The notes: a model not told the origin generated them from the sequence alone. A stretch of 64,000 nt of DNA from Thalassoglobus polymorphus (GCF_007744255.1 NZ_CP036267.1:4506001-4570000), one strand, 5' to 3'; positions 53,232 through 63,217 are shown, counted from the first letter of the stretch. Numbers and translations are program-made.

Positions 53232-54932
53232 TCAAAAGACGGGATAGATCGTGACACCGATTAATACGACGATCAAACCGACCAGTCCCATACAGGCTGT
53301 CATCGGTGTGATGTATTTCAATCCCTCGGCCTCGGTCATCCCGCTCATTTTGGTAATGACCCAAAATCCGCTGTCATTCATCCAGGAAATCGGCTTCGAT
53401 CCACAGCCAATCGCGGCAGCAAGATAAAATGTCTCAAACGGCAAGTTCCCGTCTCTCGCGATTCCGGAAAGAATTCCGGCTGCGGTAATCATCGCAACTG
53501 ATGCGGAACCTTGTGCGGTTCGAATTGCAGTAGTAATCAGAAATGCAAGAATACAGATGATTTGTGGGGACGCTTCCGGGAGATTTTGAATCAGCTCGGC
53601 AACTCCAGTTTGACGCAGCACTTGTCCAAATGCTCCTCCCGCAGCTGTGATGAGAATGATGACGCCCCCGCTCGCCAATGCAGACTGAACAGAGGTCGAC
53701 AGTTCAGCGAATGATCGTTTCTTCTGCCGAATCAAAGTTGCCATCGCAACTATGGCGGAAAGGATCAAGGCGACGTTCTTATCTCCCAGCGTCGCGATTG
53801 TTCTCTTGACGCCCGGACTCAAGTCGATCGGAAAACCTGGGTAGCTCACAATGGTTTGCAACGAAATCAATAGGACTGGCAACACAATTGGCAAGCACGC
53901 GATCCCAAATGATGGGAGTTCGCTCTCATCGATTTGCATCGATTCTTCCAGATCGGCAAGAGAGAAATCGGCTGACTCTCGCAACGGGAGCTCCACTCTG
54001 CGATTCAACAAAGTTGCATAGAGATAGCCAAACCCAGCTGCGAATAAACCAACAATTGCTCCTCCAAGAATCATGACACCCAAATCAACGCCGAGTTCCT
54101 CAGCGACCAGCAGCGGTCCCGGAGTGGGCGGGACGAGCGAATGGGCCATGGTGGCTCCGCAAACGATTGTCAGCACGTAAAGGATGTAATTCCCCCCAGT
54201 GCGAAGGCGCATCGCTTTCCCTAGCGGAATCATCAGATAGAAAACAGTGTCGAAAAAAACAGGGATGCCGAGGAAGAAACCGCTCACCATAAAGGCTGCC
54301 GGGGCCGCCCTTTCGCCGAACCAGCTGAGTGTCGTTCGCACAATCCGATCGGCAGCTCCGCTATCAAGCAAGCACTTTCCAATGATCGCAGCCATGGCAA
54401 TCAAGATTCCGATCTTAACGCAAGTTCCACCAAACCCGCCGGAAACGCGCGCTCCGATGGTCGCATTGGATGCTTTTAAGGCCGATTTCATTTCCAGTGA
54501 ATGAATTGCGCGGTATGTCCCCAGAGTGGGGGCCAAGGCGACTTGTTCGTCTTTTGAGACAATCTCTGCTTGTGACCATTGTTCACCAGGGGAGTCTCCG
54601 TCGATCCACTTCGTTATCCGAAGCTGACCCACTTGCTGGAACGATTTTGAATCGGACTCTCTGGAAATCAAAAGATACCGCATGTCCGGCGAAACGCCCT
54701 GCTTCTCACCCGCATGGAGAGTGACAGTTTGAGAATCGGCTTGGACGTCAACCGGAAATGAAGCACTCGTGACGTGGTATCGCTGAAGCGCAGTTGATGG
54801 CGTTAACAACGCGACGATAAATGCGGCAGAAATTAAAGCTAAGAAAGCGTGCAGCCGCATCGCCAATATCGATCCAACAACAACTACGATTCCTGCAAGC
54901 AGGATGAAGATCAATCCCCAAGTCGAATCCAT
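53232..54932 (-). CDS. GntP family permease with a soluble insert
   Basis: 566 aa, about 100 longer than usual GntP gluconate/hydroxy-acid:H+ symporters. Two helices (residues 5-45) are followed by an extra soluble block at about 50-150 (VDVQADSQTVTLHAGEKQGV, LLISRESDSKSFQQVGQLRI), then the normal transporter: GFGGTCVKIGILIAMAAIIG, GFFLGIPVFFDTVFYLMIPL, AHSLVPPTPGPLLVAEELG, a cytosolic loop with ESADFSLADLEESMQIDESE and the final helices. The substrate is unknown. It converges with the TIM-barrel-like gene, 12 bases apart. Confidence 0.9.
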   Translation of the reverse strand: MDSTWGLIFILLAGIVVVVGSILAMRLHAFLALISAAFIVALLTPSTALQRYHVTSASFPVDVQADSQTVTLHAGEKQGVSPDMRYLLISRESDSKSFQQVGQLRITKWIDGDSPGEQWSQAEIVSKDEQVALAPTLGTYRAIHSLEMKSALKASNATIGARVSGGFGGTCVKIGILIAMAAIIGKCLLDSGAADRIVRTTLSWFGERAAPAAFMVSGFFLGIPVFFDTVFYLMIPLGKAMRLRTGGNYILYVLTIVCGATMAHSLVPPTPGPLLVAEELGVDLGVMILGGAIVGLFAAGFGYLYATLLNRRVELPLRESADFSLADLEESMQIDESELPSFGIACLPIVLPVLLISLQTIVSYPGFPIDLSPGVKRTIATLGDKNVALILSAIVAMATLIRQKKRSFAELSTSVQSALASGGVIILITAAGGAFGQVLRQTGVAELIQNLPEASPQIICILAFLITTAIRTAQGSASVAMITAAGILSGIARDGNLPFETFYLAAAIGCGSKPISWMNDSGFWVITKMSGMTEAEGLKYITPMTACMGLVGLIVVLIGVTIYPVF

Positions 54933-55197
54933 ACGATGCCGCTCTTTGTGGTATCAATGATTGTTGATAAAGAGGTCATCGTAGCGAGTCACAGTATATT
55001 GTAAAACGAGAGAGTCACACTGTGATGAACGAGAGATCATTCTCAGCAAGGGAGACGATGACATCATACGCACGATGATCTCTCGGAAGCCTCACCCTGA
55101 CTCGGATGAAACTTCACATCGGTTCGGAAGCGCTGTTAATGCTTGCCCTTCACAATGACGGCTGGGAACAGCAATCTTCAAAGTTGCTCAAGCGTTC

Positions 55198-56184
55198 CTA
55201 ACGGACGTGGAAGAATGCATAGTACATAATTCCAAAGCAGACAAAGAAGATTGAGACCTTCATCCAGATTGGAAGATTTTCCATTGTCAGTTCAACAGGC
55301 TGCGCTTGCGACTGAATTGGTGGAGGGACAGCGACAGGTTGTCCAGCTTGAGCAACTGGTGCCCGACCGATCGCAGGCTGACGCAAATTCTGCACATCGG
55401 CACCATTCCCTTGAACGGCATCGTTGATATTTGTGGAATCGGTCATCGCGATCCCAGGCTCTTCGACAGGCATGAAGTCAGATTTATTGACCGGAGAATT
55501 GTCCCACAAGATTCCACAGTGGGGGCATTCCTGACCGGATTTGCTTGTCAGTGAAACTTTCTTCATGCAGTTTCCGCAAATGATCGTCACTGTCGGCTCG
55601 CCAGCGTTGCTCGGTTTTGCTGGTTGCATCACCATAATTTTCTCATCGCCCTCAGGCTCCGTTTCGGGCATTGGAGGCTTCGGAGATTTCTCCTCGAGTG
55701 CGAGGTGAAATTGGGTCAGGTTTGCAATTGCGACGTCTTCAGACTTCGAGACCTTGACCATGAACTCTTCAGCGATTTCCCCTTGTGTCCATTTCAAATT
55801 GGCGTCAGGGAGATTTAGCGAATCCAGTTTTTCGAATAGATAATCGATTCCCCCAGGATTTCGAAACCGAGATCGATCGGGGACAACCAAGGCGGAGTCG
55901 GAAGTCAATGAGAGCATTTGACCTCGCACGATCACGCCCAACTTGGACTTGAGAATCACGCGGACTGATGGCTCAAACTTTAAGGTAGGTAGCTCTTTAG
56001 CATTTGGCGTAATCGAGTCCGTCGCAGCCGGTTTTGCGTCAACAAACTGCGCATGAGCCAAGCTGGACAGAGACAGAAAACCGATCACAGCCAAGAAGCT
56101 GAAGCCAGTCTGAAATTTGCAAGCGGTCGACGCTGATCGCTGTCCCACCGGAAAAGAAGTTAAGCTCTTAATAAAATGACTCAT
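55198..56184 (-). CDS. Secreted, C-terminally anchored zinc-ribbon protein
   Basis: 328 aa. A long signal region ends about residue 46 (SLAHAQ). A domain VRVILKSKLGVIVRGQMLSL with SALVVPDRSR follows, then a four-cysteine ribbon CGNCMKKVSLTSKSGQECPH at about residues 200-219 (two CxxC knuckles). After a Pro/Gln-rich linker, one membrane helix (WMKVSIFFVCFGIMYYAFF) closes the protein. The ribbon thus appears to lie outside the cytosol, which is unusual. No family recognised; it is probably a planctomycete hypothetical. Confidence 0.72.
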   Translation of the reverse strand: MSHFIKSLTSFPVGQRSASTACKFQTGFSFLAVIGFLSLSSLAHAQFVDAKPAATDSITPNAKELPTLKFEPSVRVILKSKLGVIVRGQMLSLTSDSALVVPDRSRFRNPGGIDYLFEKLDSLNLPDANLKWTQGEIAEEFMVKVSKSEDVAIANLTQFHLALEEKSPKPPMPETEPEGDEKIMVMQPAKPSNAGEPTVTIICGNCMKKVSLTSKSGQECPHCGILWDNSPVNKSDFMPVEEPGIAMTDSTNINDAVQGNGADVQNLRQPAIGRAPVAQAGQPVAVPPPIQSQAQPVELTMENLPIWMKVSIFFVCFGIMYYAFFHVR

Positions 56185-56727
56185 TCTGGTCTCCCTTAGG
56201 CTCCAGCTTCACGAGCTCAGTTCGCGTTCAGTTGTAAGATGTTAACTTCTATTCCAGGAACTTCCAATAGCCTACGATTTTTTCGCCGGACAGTAAATAG
56301 GCCAATTCACAAATTTACAAGATCCTGACAGTCATATCTTGATTCGGCAATGGGAAATCGTTCCTAGGTTGTTTATAGTGTCTGCGGTGAAACTTGTCTG
56401 AATTTCATGTCCTGATGAGCAGATTGCAGGGCCTGACAGACGCTTCTGGCGTTATTGTTCTGTAGAATTTGGATAGATTTTGCCTTGAAGTGCTCCACGC
56501 ACTCGTTGTCCTGTTGGCCCAAATGGGCTGAAGTCAGTCAGGAATCATGAACTACCAGGAGACGATTTCACTCCCCTTGGTCATTGTCATTCTTTATTGA
56601 TGAGTAGAGGGCAAGGTGTCACTGAAAGTTTCGAGAATCGATGCAAAAATCAAAAAAACGTCCAGAAACCTGCAAAGAGAGTCCACCGACCTGGATCGTC
56701 TTGCGTCAAATTGAAAGGCTTCCCTGA
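56185..56727. other. Divergent intergenic region, nothing recognised
   Basis: About 540 bases between the zinc-ribbon gene and the PP2C gene. No repeat A or B, no terminator and no credible frame were found; the short frame from 56597 runs on into the PP2C gene in another phase. Confidence 0.4.
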
Positions 56728-57996
56728 GTGTTTTGGGAGCAGAAAGTTCAAGTCGCTGTTGAAACCCATATTGGCTTGCGTCGCAAGAACAATGAGGATT
56801 CAGCGTGCTTTCAGCTCTGCCAGGACGAAGAGCAGTGGCGAAAACGGGGGCATTTATTCGTCGTGGCAGATGGCATGGGTGGCCACGCGGTTGGGGAACT
56901 CGCGAGTCGAATCGCGATTGAAACCTTGCCTCACGCGTTCTTCAAAACAACAGAAAAAGACGTGCGCAGCACTCTTCAGGAAGCTGTCACCACTGCAAAC
57001 GAGGCGATCTATCAGCGAGGAAGCACGAACGAAGACTTTCTCCACATGGGGACGACATGCACTTCGTTGACCTTGTGTCCACGGGGAGCAATGATCGCAC
57101 ACGTCGGAGACAGCCGCGCCTACAGGGTTCGAAGAGACCGCATCGACCAGCTGACGTTTGACCACAGCCTGGAATGGGAACTGGAACGACGAAACCAATC
57201 CCTGATCGGTGTGGTGGACATGAGTAAACACCGCAACATTATAACGCGGTCACTCGGTCCAGAAGAGAATGTCGAAGTCGATATCGAGGGGCCTTATCCC
57301 GTGATCCCGGGAGACACATTTGTTTTGTGCACTGATGGGCTCTCGAATCAGGTTTCGGATGAAGAAATTGGTGCGATTGCTCGTGAGCTTTCACCCAGCC
57401 GGGCCGCCAAGTTGCTCATCCATCTTGCGAACGTCCGGGGTGGCCCCGACAATTCAACAGTCATCGTCGCGCGTGTTGGTGATCTCCCCGCAAATGTCCA
57501 ACCGGTTTATGTTGAAGAAGAAATCGATGACACAAGCAACTTGGACTGGTCCTGGTTCATCGGGTTTTCCATTGCCGCTCTTGCACTCGTATCAGGCTTG
57601 TGGATGCTGTTGTTCAACCATCCAACCAAAGGAGCGATCACCACAGTTGTGGCGGTCCTCGGATTTCTGGCTTTAGCGATTGGAGCCTATCGCAAACAAC
57701 GTGAACTTCTGGCTTCGACAGCAGACGATTCTCAGCTCACCAAATTTTTGAGGCCACACCGAACGGCAGTCTGTCTCGACTCGAAAAACTTATGTGAACT
57801 TCTCTCTGCGATCGAAATCGACCTGCGTCGAGCAGCTCAGGAAGATGGCTGGTCCGTCAACTGGAAGGAGCACAAAAACGCTCTTGAAGGAGCAGGTCGA
57901 GCAGTTCAGGAAAAACGGTACTCGAGAGGCGTCCGAAATTTTGCGAACGCAATCGGGGAAATCATGGACGAACACCCGATCCGCAGCGGGAATTAG
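56728..57996 (+). CDS. PP2C-family Ser/Thr phosphatase with membrane helices
   Basis: 422 aa from GTG 56728. Residues about 10-250 are a PPM phosphatase: GLRRKNNEDS, FVVADGMGGHAVGE (metal-binding Asp), GTTCTSLTL, AHVGDSRAYRVR, TDGLSNQVSDEEI, GGPDNSTVIVARV. Two membrane helices lie near residues 275-320 (FIGFSIAALALVSGLWMLLF, ITTVVAVLGFLALAIGAY). A soluble helical domain of about 95 residues follows. It probably reverses Hanks-type kinases, none of which is near. The stop TAG is within repeat A. Confidence 0.93.
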   Translation: MFWEQKVQVAVETHIGLRRKNNEDSACFQLCQDEEQWRKRGHLFVVADGMGGHAVGELASRIAIETLPHAFFKTTEKDVRSTLQEAVTTANEAIYQRGSTNEDFLHMGTTCTSLTLCPRGAMIAHVGDSRAYRVRRDRIDQLTFDHSLEWELERRNQSLIGVVDMSKHRNIITRSLGPEENVEVDIEGPYPVIPGDTFVLCTDGLSNQVSDEEIGAIARELSPSRAAKLLIHLANVRGGPDNSTVIVARVGDLPANVQPVYVEEEIDDTSNLDWSWFIGFSIAALALVSGLWMLLFNHPTKGAITTVVAVLGFLALAIGAYRKQRELLASTADDSQLTKFLRPHRTAVCLDSKNLCELLSAIEIDLRRAAQEDGWSVNWKEHKNALEGAGRAVQEKRYSRGVRNFANAIGEIMDEHPIRSGN

Positions 57997-58099
57997 AGGA
58001 GTTTGCTCTACCGGTGTGCCCGTGAAGAACGCGTTTCATCAAAAAAATTGCTGTTCGCCACGAGGCAGAACCTGTACACCAATTCGAATGATGCTCAAG
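57993..58099 (-). repeat. Repeat A, well-preserved copy in reverse orientation
   Basis: TTAGAGGAGTTTGCTCTACC, GCCCGTGAAGAACGCGTTTC, TGCTGTTCGCCACGAGGCAG, ACACCAATTCGAATGATGCT, CAA. TAG 57994-57996 is the stop of the PP2C gene. Confidence 0.87.
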
Positions 58100-58342
58100 C
58101 AACGGTCCCGGAATCGTGTCTCAATGGGCAAAGAGAACTCCCCCCCTCGCTTCTGCTTCACAACTCGACGTGATCTGTGGGTCAGCTAATCAGTGATCGG
58201 AAACAAAGCCAGAGACACTTTTTGATCTTACTGCCCACCAACGAATCTCAATCAGAGCGTGTCCTATGTGGTGGCCGCGTACTGACTCATAGTGAGTAAT
58301 TCTACGGATTTACGAAAGTGATCTCTACATGCACGAAAAATC
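58100..58342. other. Intergenic remainder, nothing recognised
   Basis: Together with the repeat before it this is a 346-base gap between the convergent PP2C and hemB genes. No terminator hairpin was seen. Confidence 0.4.
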
Positions 58343-59329
58343 TTAATCGCTTAACCAACGTGCGGCATCTTTCGAGAAGTAGGTCAGGATCATATCGGCA
58401 CCGGCTCGCTTCATGCTGGTGAGCATTTCCAGTGCGACTCGTTGTTCGTCGACCCAACCATTCGCCGCAGCTGCTTTCACCATCGAGTATTCACCGCTGA
58501 CGTTATAGGCTGCCAGTGGCAACTCTGGATGAGCCTCTTTGACTCGATGGATAATATCCAGATAACTCAGCGCCGGTTTGACCATTAAGATGTCTGCACC
58601 TTCGAGGACATCTAAATCGACTTCGCGCAATGCTTCGTTCCCGTTTGCCGGGTCCATTTGGTATGTCGCCCGGTCACCGAACTGCGGTGTACTTTCAGCA
58701 GCATCACGAAACGGACCGTAGAAACCGGAGCTATACTTGGCTGCGTAACTCATAATTGGAAGATGTGAGAAATCGTTCTCGTCGAGCACCTCTCGCAGGG
58801 CTGCGATCATGCCGTCCATCATTCCACTGGGGGCAATGAGATCAGCCCCTGCCTGTGCGTGGCTGAGAGCTTCCTTTTGCAGGATCTCCAGAGTGGCGTC
58901 GTTATCGACATCCATGACCCCGGTTTTGTCATTGATAATGCCGCAGTGTCCGTGGTCTGTAAATTCGCAAAAACAGACATCGGTGATGACGAGTAAATCT
59001 GATCCAGTCGCTTTGATGGCTCGGACGGCCTGTTGAATGATCCCCTCGTCCGAGTAAGCATCTGAACCGACAGCGTCTTTGTGTTCAGGAATCCCGAACA
59101 AAATGACGCCGGGAATCCCCAGGCTTTCAATCTCTTTGATTTCCTGCGGGAGTTTATCGACAGTGAGTTGTCGATGCCCGGGCATCGACGTGATCGGGAC
59201 TTCTTCGCCTTCTCCATGCCGGATGAACAACGGAAGAATCAAGTCATTTGGAGTAAGAGTCGTCTCGCGAACGAGGTCTCTAAGTTTCGAATGACGACGA
59301 AGCCTGCGCGGACGAACTGTCGGAAACAT
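58343..59329 (-). CDS. hemB: Delta-aminolevulinic acid dehydratase (porphobilinogen synthase)
   Basis: A 328-aa enzyme that condenses two ALA to porphobilinogen in tetrapyrrole synthesis. The two Schiff-base lysines are in [18 protein letters not shown] (about 200) and [13 protein letters not shown] (about 254). [14 protein letters not shown] holds the cysteines of the zinc-dependent form. [19 protein letters not shown] starts the domain. Full family length. Single gene here. Confidence 0.96.
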   Translation of the reverse strand: MFPTVRPRRLRRHSKLRDLVRETTLTPNDLILPLFIRHGEGEEVPITSMPGHRQLTVDKLPQEIKEIESLGIPGVILFGIPEHKDAVGSDAYSDEGIIQQAVRAIKATGSDLLVITDVCFCEFTDHGHCGIINDKTGVMDVDNDATLEILQKEALSHAQAGADLIAPSGMMDGMIAALREVLDENDFSHLPIMSYAAKYSSGFYGPFRDAAESTPQFGDRATYQMDPANGNEALREVDLDVLEGADILMVKPALSYLDIIHRVKEAHPELPLAAYNVSGEYSMVKAAAANGWVDEQRVALEMLTSMKRAGADMILTYFSKDAARWLSD

Positions 59330-59485
59330 GATAGTTAGCCTTCTCTCAATTGAGCGAAAAAATCAATCTGCCAATACGAGGTCTTAAGCCGAACATTCTT
59401 ACACCTCAAGTGCATGACAAGTTCTGGATGCGGAATCTCTTGAAGCAGGCAGCGATCGTTTTTTCAAATCGGTGTCCAAAACGGC

Positions 59486-62095
59486 CTAAGCTCCAAACAA
59501 TTCATCATCCGATTCGTCATCAGACTCATTGCCTGCCAGGTCATCGGTTGTCCAATGCATTCCCTGCCAAACAACCCCTGGCCGGTCGATGTAGTCGACT
59601 TCGTCAGTGTGGACATCGACAATTTCTGCTGGCAACTCTTCACAGCGAGACTGGAACGCAAGAACAAAATTTGTTGCGGCCTCTTCGGATTCCGCAAGGA
59701 CTCCCCATTCTCTCTGGTACTCGGTCCATTCATCCTGCCCGTACAGGCATCCCCGAGAATCTTTCCAGGCTTCATTGAGAGGCTGACGAATCTGGACGTT
59801 GAAGAAGTTGACAGTTTTTGTCTCTTCGATCTGTTCTCGCAACCCATCGAAATAGGTGTCGGGTAGGAACCCGGCAACCAAGAGTTGATGCTCGAGCTTT
59901 GTCCTTAACAGGTGATTCGCAGGTAAGTGTTTTGAGTGTTCCCAAATATGACCGAAGAGCCGAACGAGTCCATTTAACGAGAGGTAGTCGATTTCGCTGA
60001 GTTGCTCATCAAGCACTTCAGTGAAGATGGAATCGATTTGCTCTTGATCTTGTCCTAGTGCGATCAGATTGCAAAGTTTGATAGCAGAGAGATGGAATGT
60101 TCCCGGTGGATCAAATTCGTTCTCCGCGTCGATAGCCAGAAGACTTTCTTCGTGTCGACCGAGTTGCATCAAGGCGACGCCACGATAGTAGTGAGCCCAA
60201 GTTTGAGGTTCTCCCAAGGCGAAGAATTTGTCCATGTAAGTCAGCACTGAATCAAACTGTTCAATCTGCAATGCTGTCATAGCAGCTTCCCAGGCGATGG
60301 ATTGATCATCAGCTCCCTCTCGCAAACTCAAGTCGAGCACAGCCAAGGCATCGCGTGGTCGGTCCGACTGCCGATACACATCTGCCAACGGAAGCACGAC
60401 GGTCGGTTCGGTTCGCTTCAAGCGGAATCCACGAGAATAGCAGCGTTCAGCTTCTCCCAGGTTTCCTTCATCGAGGTAGAAATCACCCGCGCGGGAGAAG
60501 TTTTTGGCGTGAGTCACCTTGGGAGATGTCGATCGTTTGAACCAGGCCTCTAATTGCTCAACCGTAATCGATTCGAATGCCCCGGGATCAGCCTGTCGGA
60601 AATAGTTTCCGATCGCTGCGACGACACTCACGGTGACGGGGTCATCAAAGAAGGCTTCCAGAATTTGGAGTGCCCAAGGCCAAACTCTAGTTGCATCCTC
60701 GGTTCCTTGAACAACAAACTGGCTCAAGTGAACGAGATAAGCTCCATCACGGGGATCTTCAATCCGACTGGGCGTGTAGCTGAGAAACTCTTCAAGGACC
60801 TGTTCGCGGACTGTCTCATCCTCGGGAGCAAGCATTAGCCTTTGCATGATTTCTGCGAGGATGTTCCCCAGCGGTGTTTCAGCTTCAGCATCGTCCGAAT
60901 CATCGCCACTTTCTGCGTTGTCTGAAGTTGATTCCTCCCCGGCTTGGCTGGAAGAATCGACAGCCGCATTACCACTTTCCTGAAGCGCCGCGACCGGTGA
61001 GGTCGCAGTTTCTTCATTGAAGAGTTGTTCAAGTCGTCTGAGTGTCAGAAAATCTTGTGCTTCGCTGGCACTGGCTTCCAGACCTTTGGTGAGTGCTTCA
61101 GCTCGCTTTTGATTATTGCTCAGTAAATACGCAGCGATCAGACGCAAGCGGACTTCAAACCAGTCTTTATGGCAATTCTGCTCTGTGAGGCGGCGATCCC
61201 ATTCGGTGAGCGTTTCAATCGCTTGATCAAAGTTTCCAGAGAGCACGTTCTCCAACGCGTCACACATTGAGCGGCGAAGCTCGATATACAACCACTCTCC
61301 CTCTTCGGGGAACTCGCTTGCGACACTGCCCCAATCAAATCGCGGTTTACCTGCCAGCATCAACGCTTCGTCGAGAGTCGCTGCCACCAGGAGTTTTGAA
61401 CGGGTTTTCAAGTAGACATCTTCAGCGACAGACAGCTCGAAGGCTTTGTTCAACTCCTGAATCGCCAACTCAAGCCGGCCTTCCAAGATCAACAGTTTTC
61501 CTAATTTATGATGACCAGACCAGCGGCGATCCTTATTGTCTGAGCCATCTTTCCGGTACTCAAGCAGGGACTCGCACTGATGCCGGACCATTTCAAGGTC
61601 ATCGGCAGCGAAATAGACGTCCGCAGCGTACTCGCGGAAACATTTCACGCATTCCATTTTCCCGGTTTGTCGACAAACCTGAAGCCCTTCATTGATGCAC
61701 TCGTGCATCCCCTCAGAGTTGAAGCCCGACATCATTCCCGTTGCCTCAGCGAGGTTGTCGTAAGCACATGTTGACATCCAGGAACAGAGCCACTGATAGT
61801 GACCTTCATCGAGATTCGGCTGAATTCGGCGTGCCTGCTCTTCGTTTTCGAGCAGTAAGACCAACTCGACCGAGGCTTCCCGGGTTGCCTGAGGGTCGAG
61901 GAGTCCATGCCCAAACCGCATTTGGTCAAACAATCCACGCATGTAATGCACTGCGAGTCCGTGAGTTTTCGCCAGACGGGTTGCCTCTTTCGCAATGCGA
62001 ACTGCAGAGCGGATTTGGCACTTTTGAAAACACTCTTCAGATTTTTTGTCGAGTTCTTCAAGTTGCTGTTCGATTTGATCGAGTTCGTCGGACAT
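59486..62095 (-). CDS. Large cytosolic TPR-repeat protein
   Basis: About 869 aa, all helical, without signal or membrane helix. TPR-like pairs recur (LAVHYMRGLFDQMRF, LGKLLILEGRLELAIQELNKAF, AGDFYLDEGNLGEAERCYSRGF, YYRGVALMQLGRHEESLLAI). An acidic Ser/Asp/Glu linker lies near the middle (SGDDSDDAEAET) and a short acidic tail at the end (NESDDESDDELFGA). Scaffold or assembly role is usual for such proteins; the partner is unknown. The open frame goes to 62251, but the paired ATGs at 62098 and 62095, with GCAGG upstream, begin the regular helices. Confidence 0.8.
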   Translation of the reverse strand: MSDELDQIEQQLEELDKKSEECFQKCQIRSAVRIAKEATRLAKTHGLAVHYMRGLFDQMRFGHGLLDPQATREASVELVLLLENEEQARRIQPNLDEGHYQWLCSWMSTCAYDNLAEATGMMSGFNSEGMHECINEGLQVCRQTGKMECVKCFREYAADVYFAADDLEMVRHQCESLLEYRKDGSDNKDRRWSGHHKLGKLLILEGRLELAIQELNKAFELSVAEDVYLKTRSKLLVAATLDEALMLAGKPRFDWGSVASEFPEEGEWLYIELRRSMCDALENVLSGNFDQAIETLTEWDRRLTEQNCHKDWFEVRLRLIAAYLLSNNQKRAEALTKGLEASASEAQDFLTLRRLEQLFNEETATSPVAALQESGNAAVDSSSQAGEESTSDNAESGDDSDDAEAETPLGNILAEIMQRLMLAPEDETVREQVLEEFLSYTPSRIEDPRDGAYLVHLSQFVVQGTEDATRVWPWALQILEAFFDDPVTVSVVAAIGNYFRQADPGAFESITVEQLEAWFKRSTSPKVTHAKNFSRAGDFYLDEGNLGEAERCYSRGFRLKRTEPTVVLPLADVYRQSDRPRDALAVLDLSLREGADDQSIAWEAAMTALQIEQFDSVLTYMDKFFALGEPQTWAHYYRGVALMQLGRHEESLLAIDAENEFDPPGTFHLSAIKLCNLIALGQDQEQIDSIFTEVLDEQLSEIDYLSLNGLVRLFGHIWEHSKHLPANHLLRTKLEHQLLVAGFLPDTYFDGLREQIEETKTVNFFNVQIRQPLNEAWKDSRGCLYGQDEWTEYQREWGVLAESEEAATNFVLAFQSRCEELPAEIVDVHTDEVDYIDRPGVVWQGMHWTTDDLAGNESDDESDDELFGA

Positions 62096-62370
62096 CATTT
62101 CGCCTGCGGTATGCTGAATTACGCCTCTCGTTTGCAACACTTTGACCGATTCGCGATCGTTCTGGAGTGCAAACAGGAGGAAAGTTGCCTTGCATGAGTG
62201 AGATAATGGCCCCATCGTCGCGAATTTGAGAATGAGACGCAATCGATCCAATCGTTTCCGGAAAATGATTTCGTTTTTGCGTAGAAGACTGCGAAATCTG
62301 AGACGATTCGCTAGGCTGCGTCTATCTTTCGCCTTGTTACCATATTGTTTTTCGAATCAAGAGATCATCA

Positions 62371-63159
62371 ATGAGTTCAAAGTCCTCGACTGAATACCTG
62401 ACCCAAATGTTTGGCCTGGAGGGAAAAACTGCTGTCATTATCGGCGGAACAGGCGTTCTGGGAGGAGCGATCTGCGATGCACTTGCTGGAGCCGGGGCAC
62501 ACATCTATGTCGTTGGGCGGAATGCTGAAGCAGGACAAGAAGTTGTCGATCGCTGGCCTGACCGTGCAACGTTTTTTCAGGCAGACGCAACCGACAGAGC
62601 GGACCTCGAAAAGCTTGTTGAGGAATTGAAGTCACAGAATCGCGAATGCGATATTCTCGTCAACGGAGCAGGTACAAATTCTGCAACTCCGTTCATGGAG
62701 ATCACGGATGAAGAATGGGACCGGATCTTCAAAGTGAACCTGACTGGACTACGCTCTGCGTGCCAGGTTCTTGGGCAATACATGCTGGACGCAGGAACTC
62801 ATGGCTCCATCATCAACGTCGCTTCCCTCACTTCAATCAAACCACTCTCTCGCGTATTCACTTATTCCGCAAGTAAAGCGGCTGTTCTGAACCTCACCGA
62901 AAACCTCGCCCGCGAATTCGCTCCGAACAATATCCGTGTGAATGCTATCTCTCCCGGATTCTTCCCAGCTGAGCAAAACCGAAAGGTTCTGACACCAGAT
63001 CGCATTGAAAGTATCATGCGACATACACCAATGAATCGATTTGGTGAGGCCAAAGAGCTTGAAGGAGCGATTCTGCTGATGGCTTCAAATCAAGCTGGCG
63101 GATTCCTGACCGGCTCAAACATCGTCGTAGACGGTGGATTCAACGCGATGACGATCTGA
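62371..63159 (+). CDS. Short-chain dehydrogenase/reductase
   Basis: A 262-aa classical SDR. Cofactor motif GGTGVLGG at 25-32, NGAG at 98-101, Ser152, Tyr165 and Lys169 (YSASK) as catalytic residues, and a C-terminus with GGFLTGSNIVVDGGF. The pattern VNAISPGFFPAEQNRKVL is like the D-mannonate/gluconate oxidoreductase group, so a sugar-acid substrate is plausible but not proven. Cytosolic. A strong terminator follows 30 bases after the stop. Confidence 0.92.
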   Translation: MSSKSSTEYLTQMFGLEGKTAVIIGGTGVLGGAICDALAGAGAHIYVVGRNAEAGQEVVDRWPDRATFFQADATDRADLEKLVEELKSQNRECDILVNGAGTNSATPFMEITDEEWDRIFKVNLTGLRSACQVLGQYMLDAGTHGSIINVASLTSIKPLSRVFTYSASKAAVLNLTENLAREFAPNNIRVNAISPGFFPAEQNRKVLTPDRIESIMRHTPMNRFGEAKELEGAILLMASNQAGGFLTGSNIVVDGGFNAMTI

Positions 63160-63187
63160 TCTGACGGATCTAAAAGACCATTCTTCA

Positions 63188-63217
63188 GCCATGCTGGAAA
63201 TCACTTTCCAGCATGGC
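63188..63217 (+). terminator. Terminator of the SDR gene
   Basis: Perfect 13-base stem GCCATGCTGGAAA / TTTCCAGCATGGC, 4-base loop, followed by TTTTGCTTTT. Confidence 0.93.

Noticed and set aside
55106-55201. 32-codon plus frame beginning MKLHIGSEALLML
   Set aside because: Very short, no ribosome site, touches the stop of the opposite gene; not supportable without expression data.
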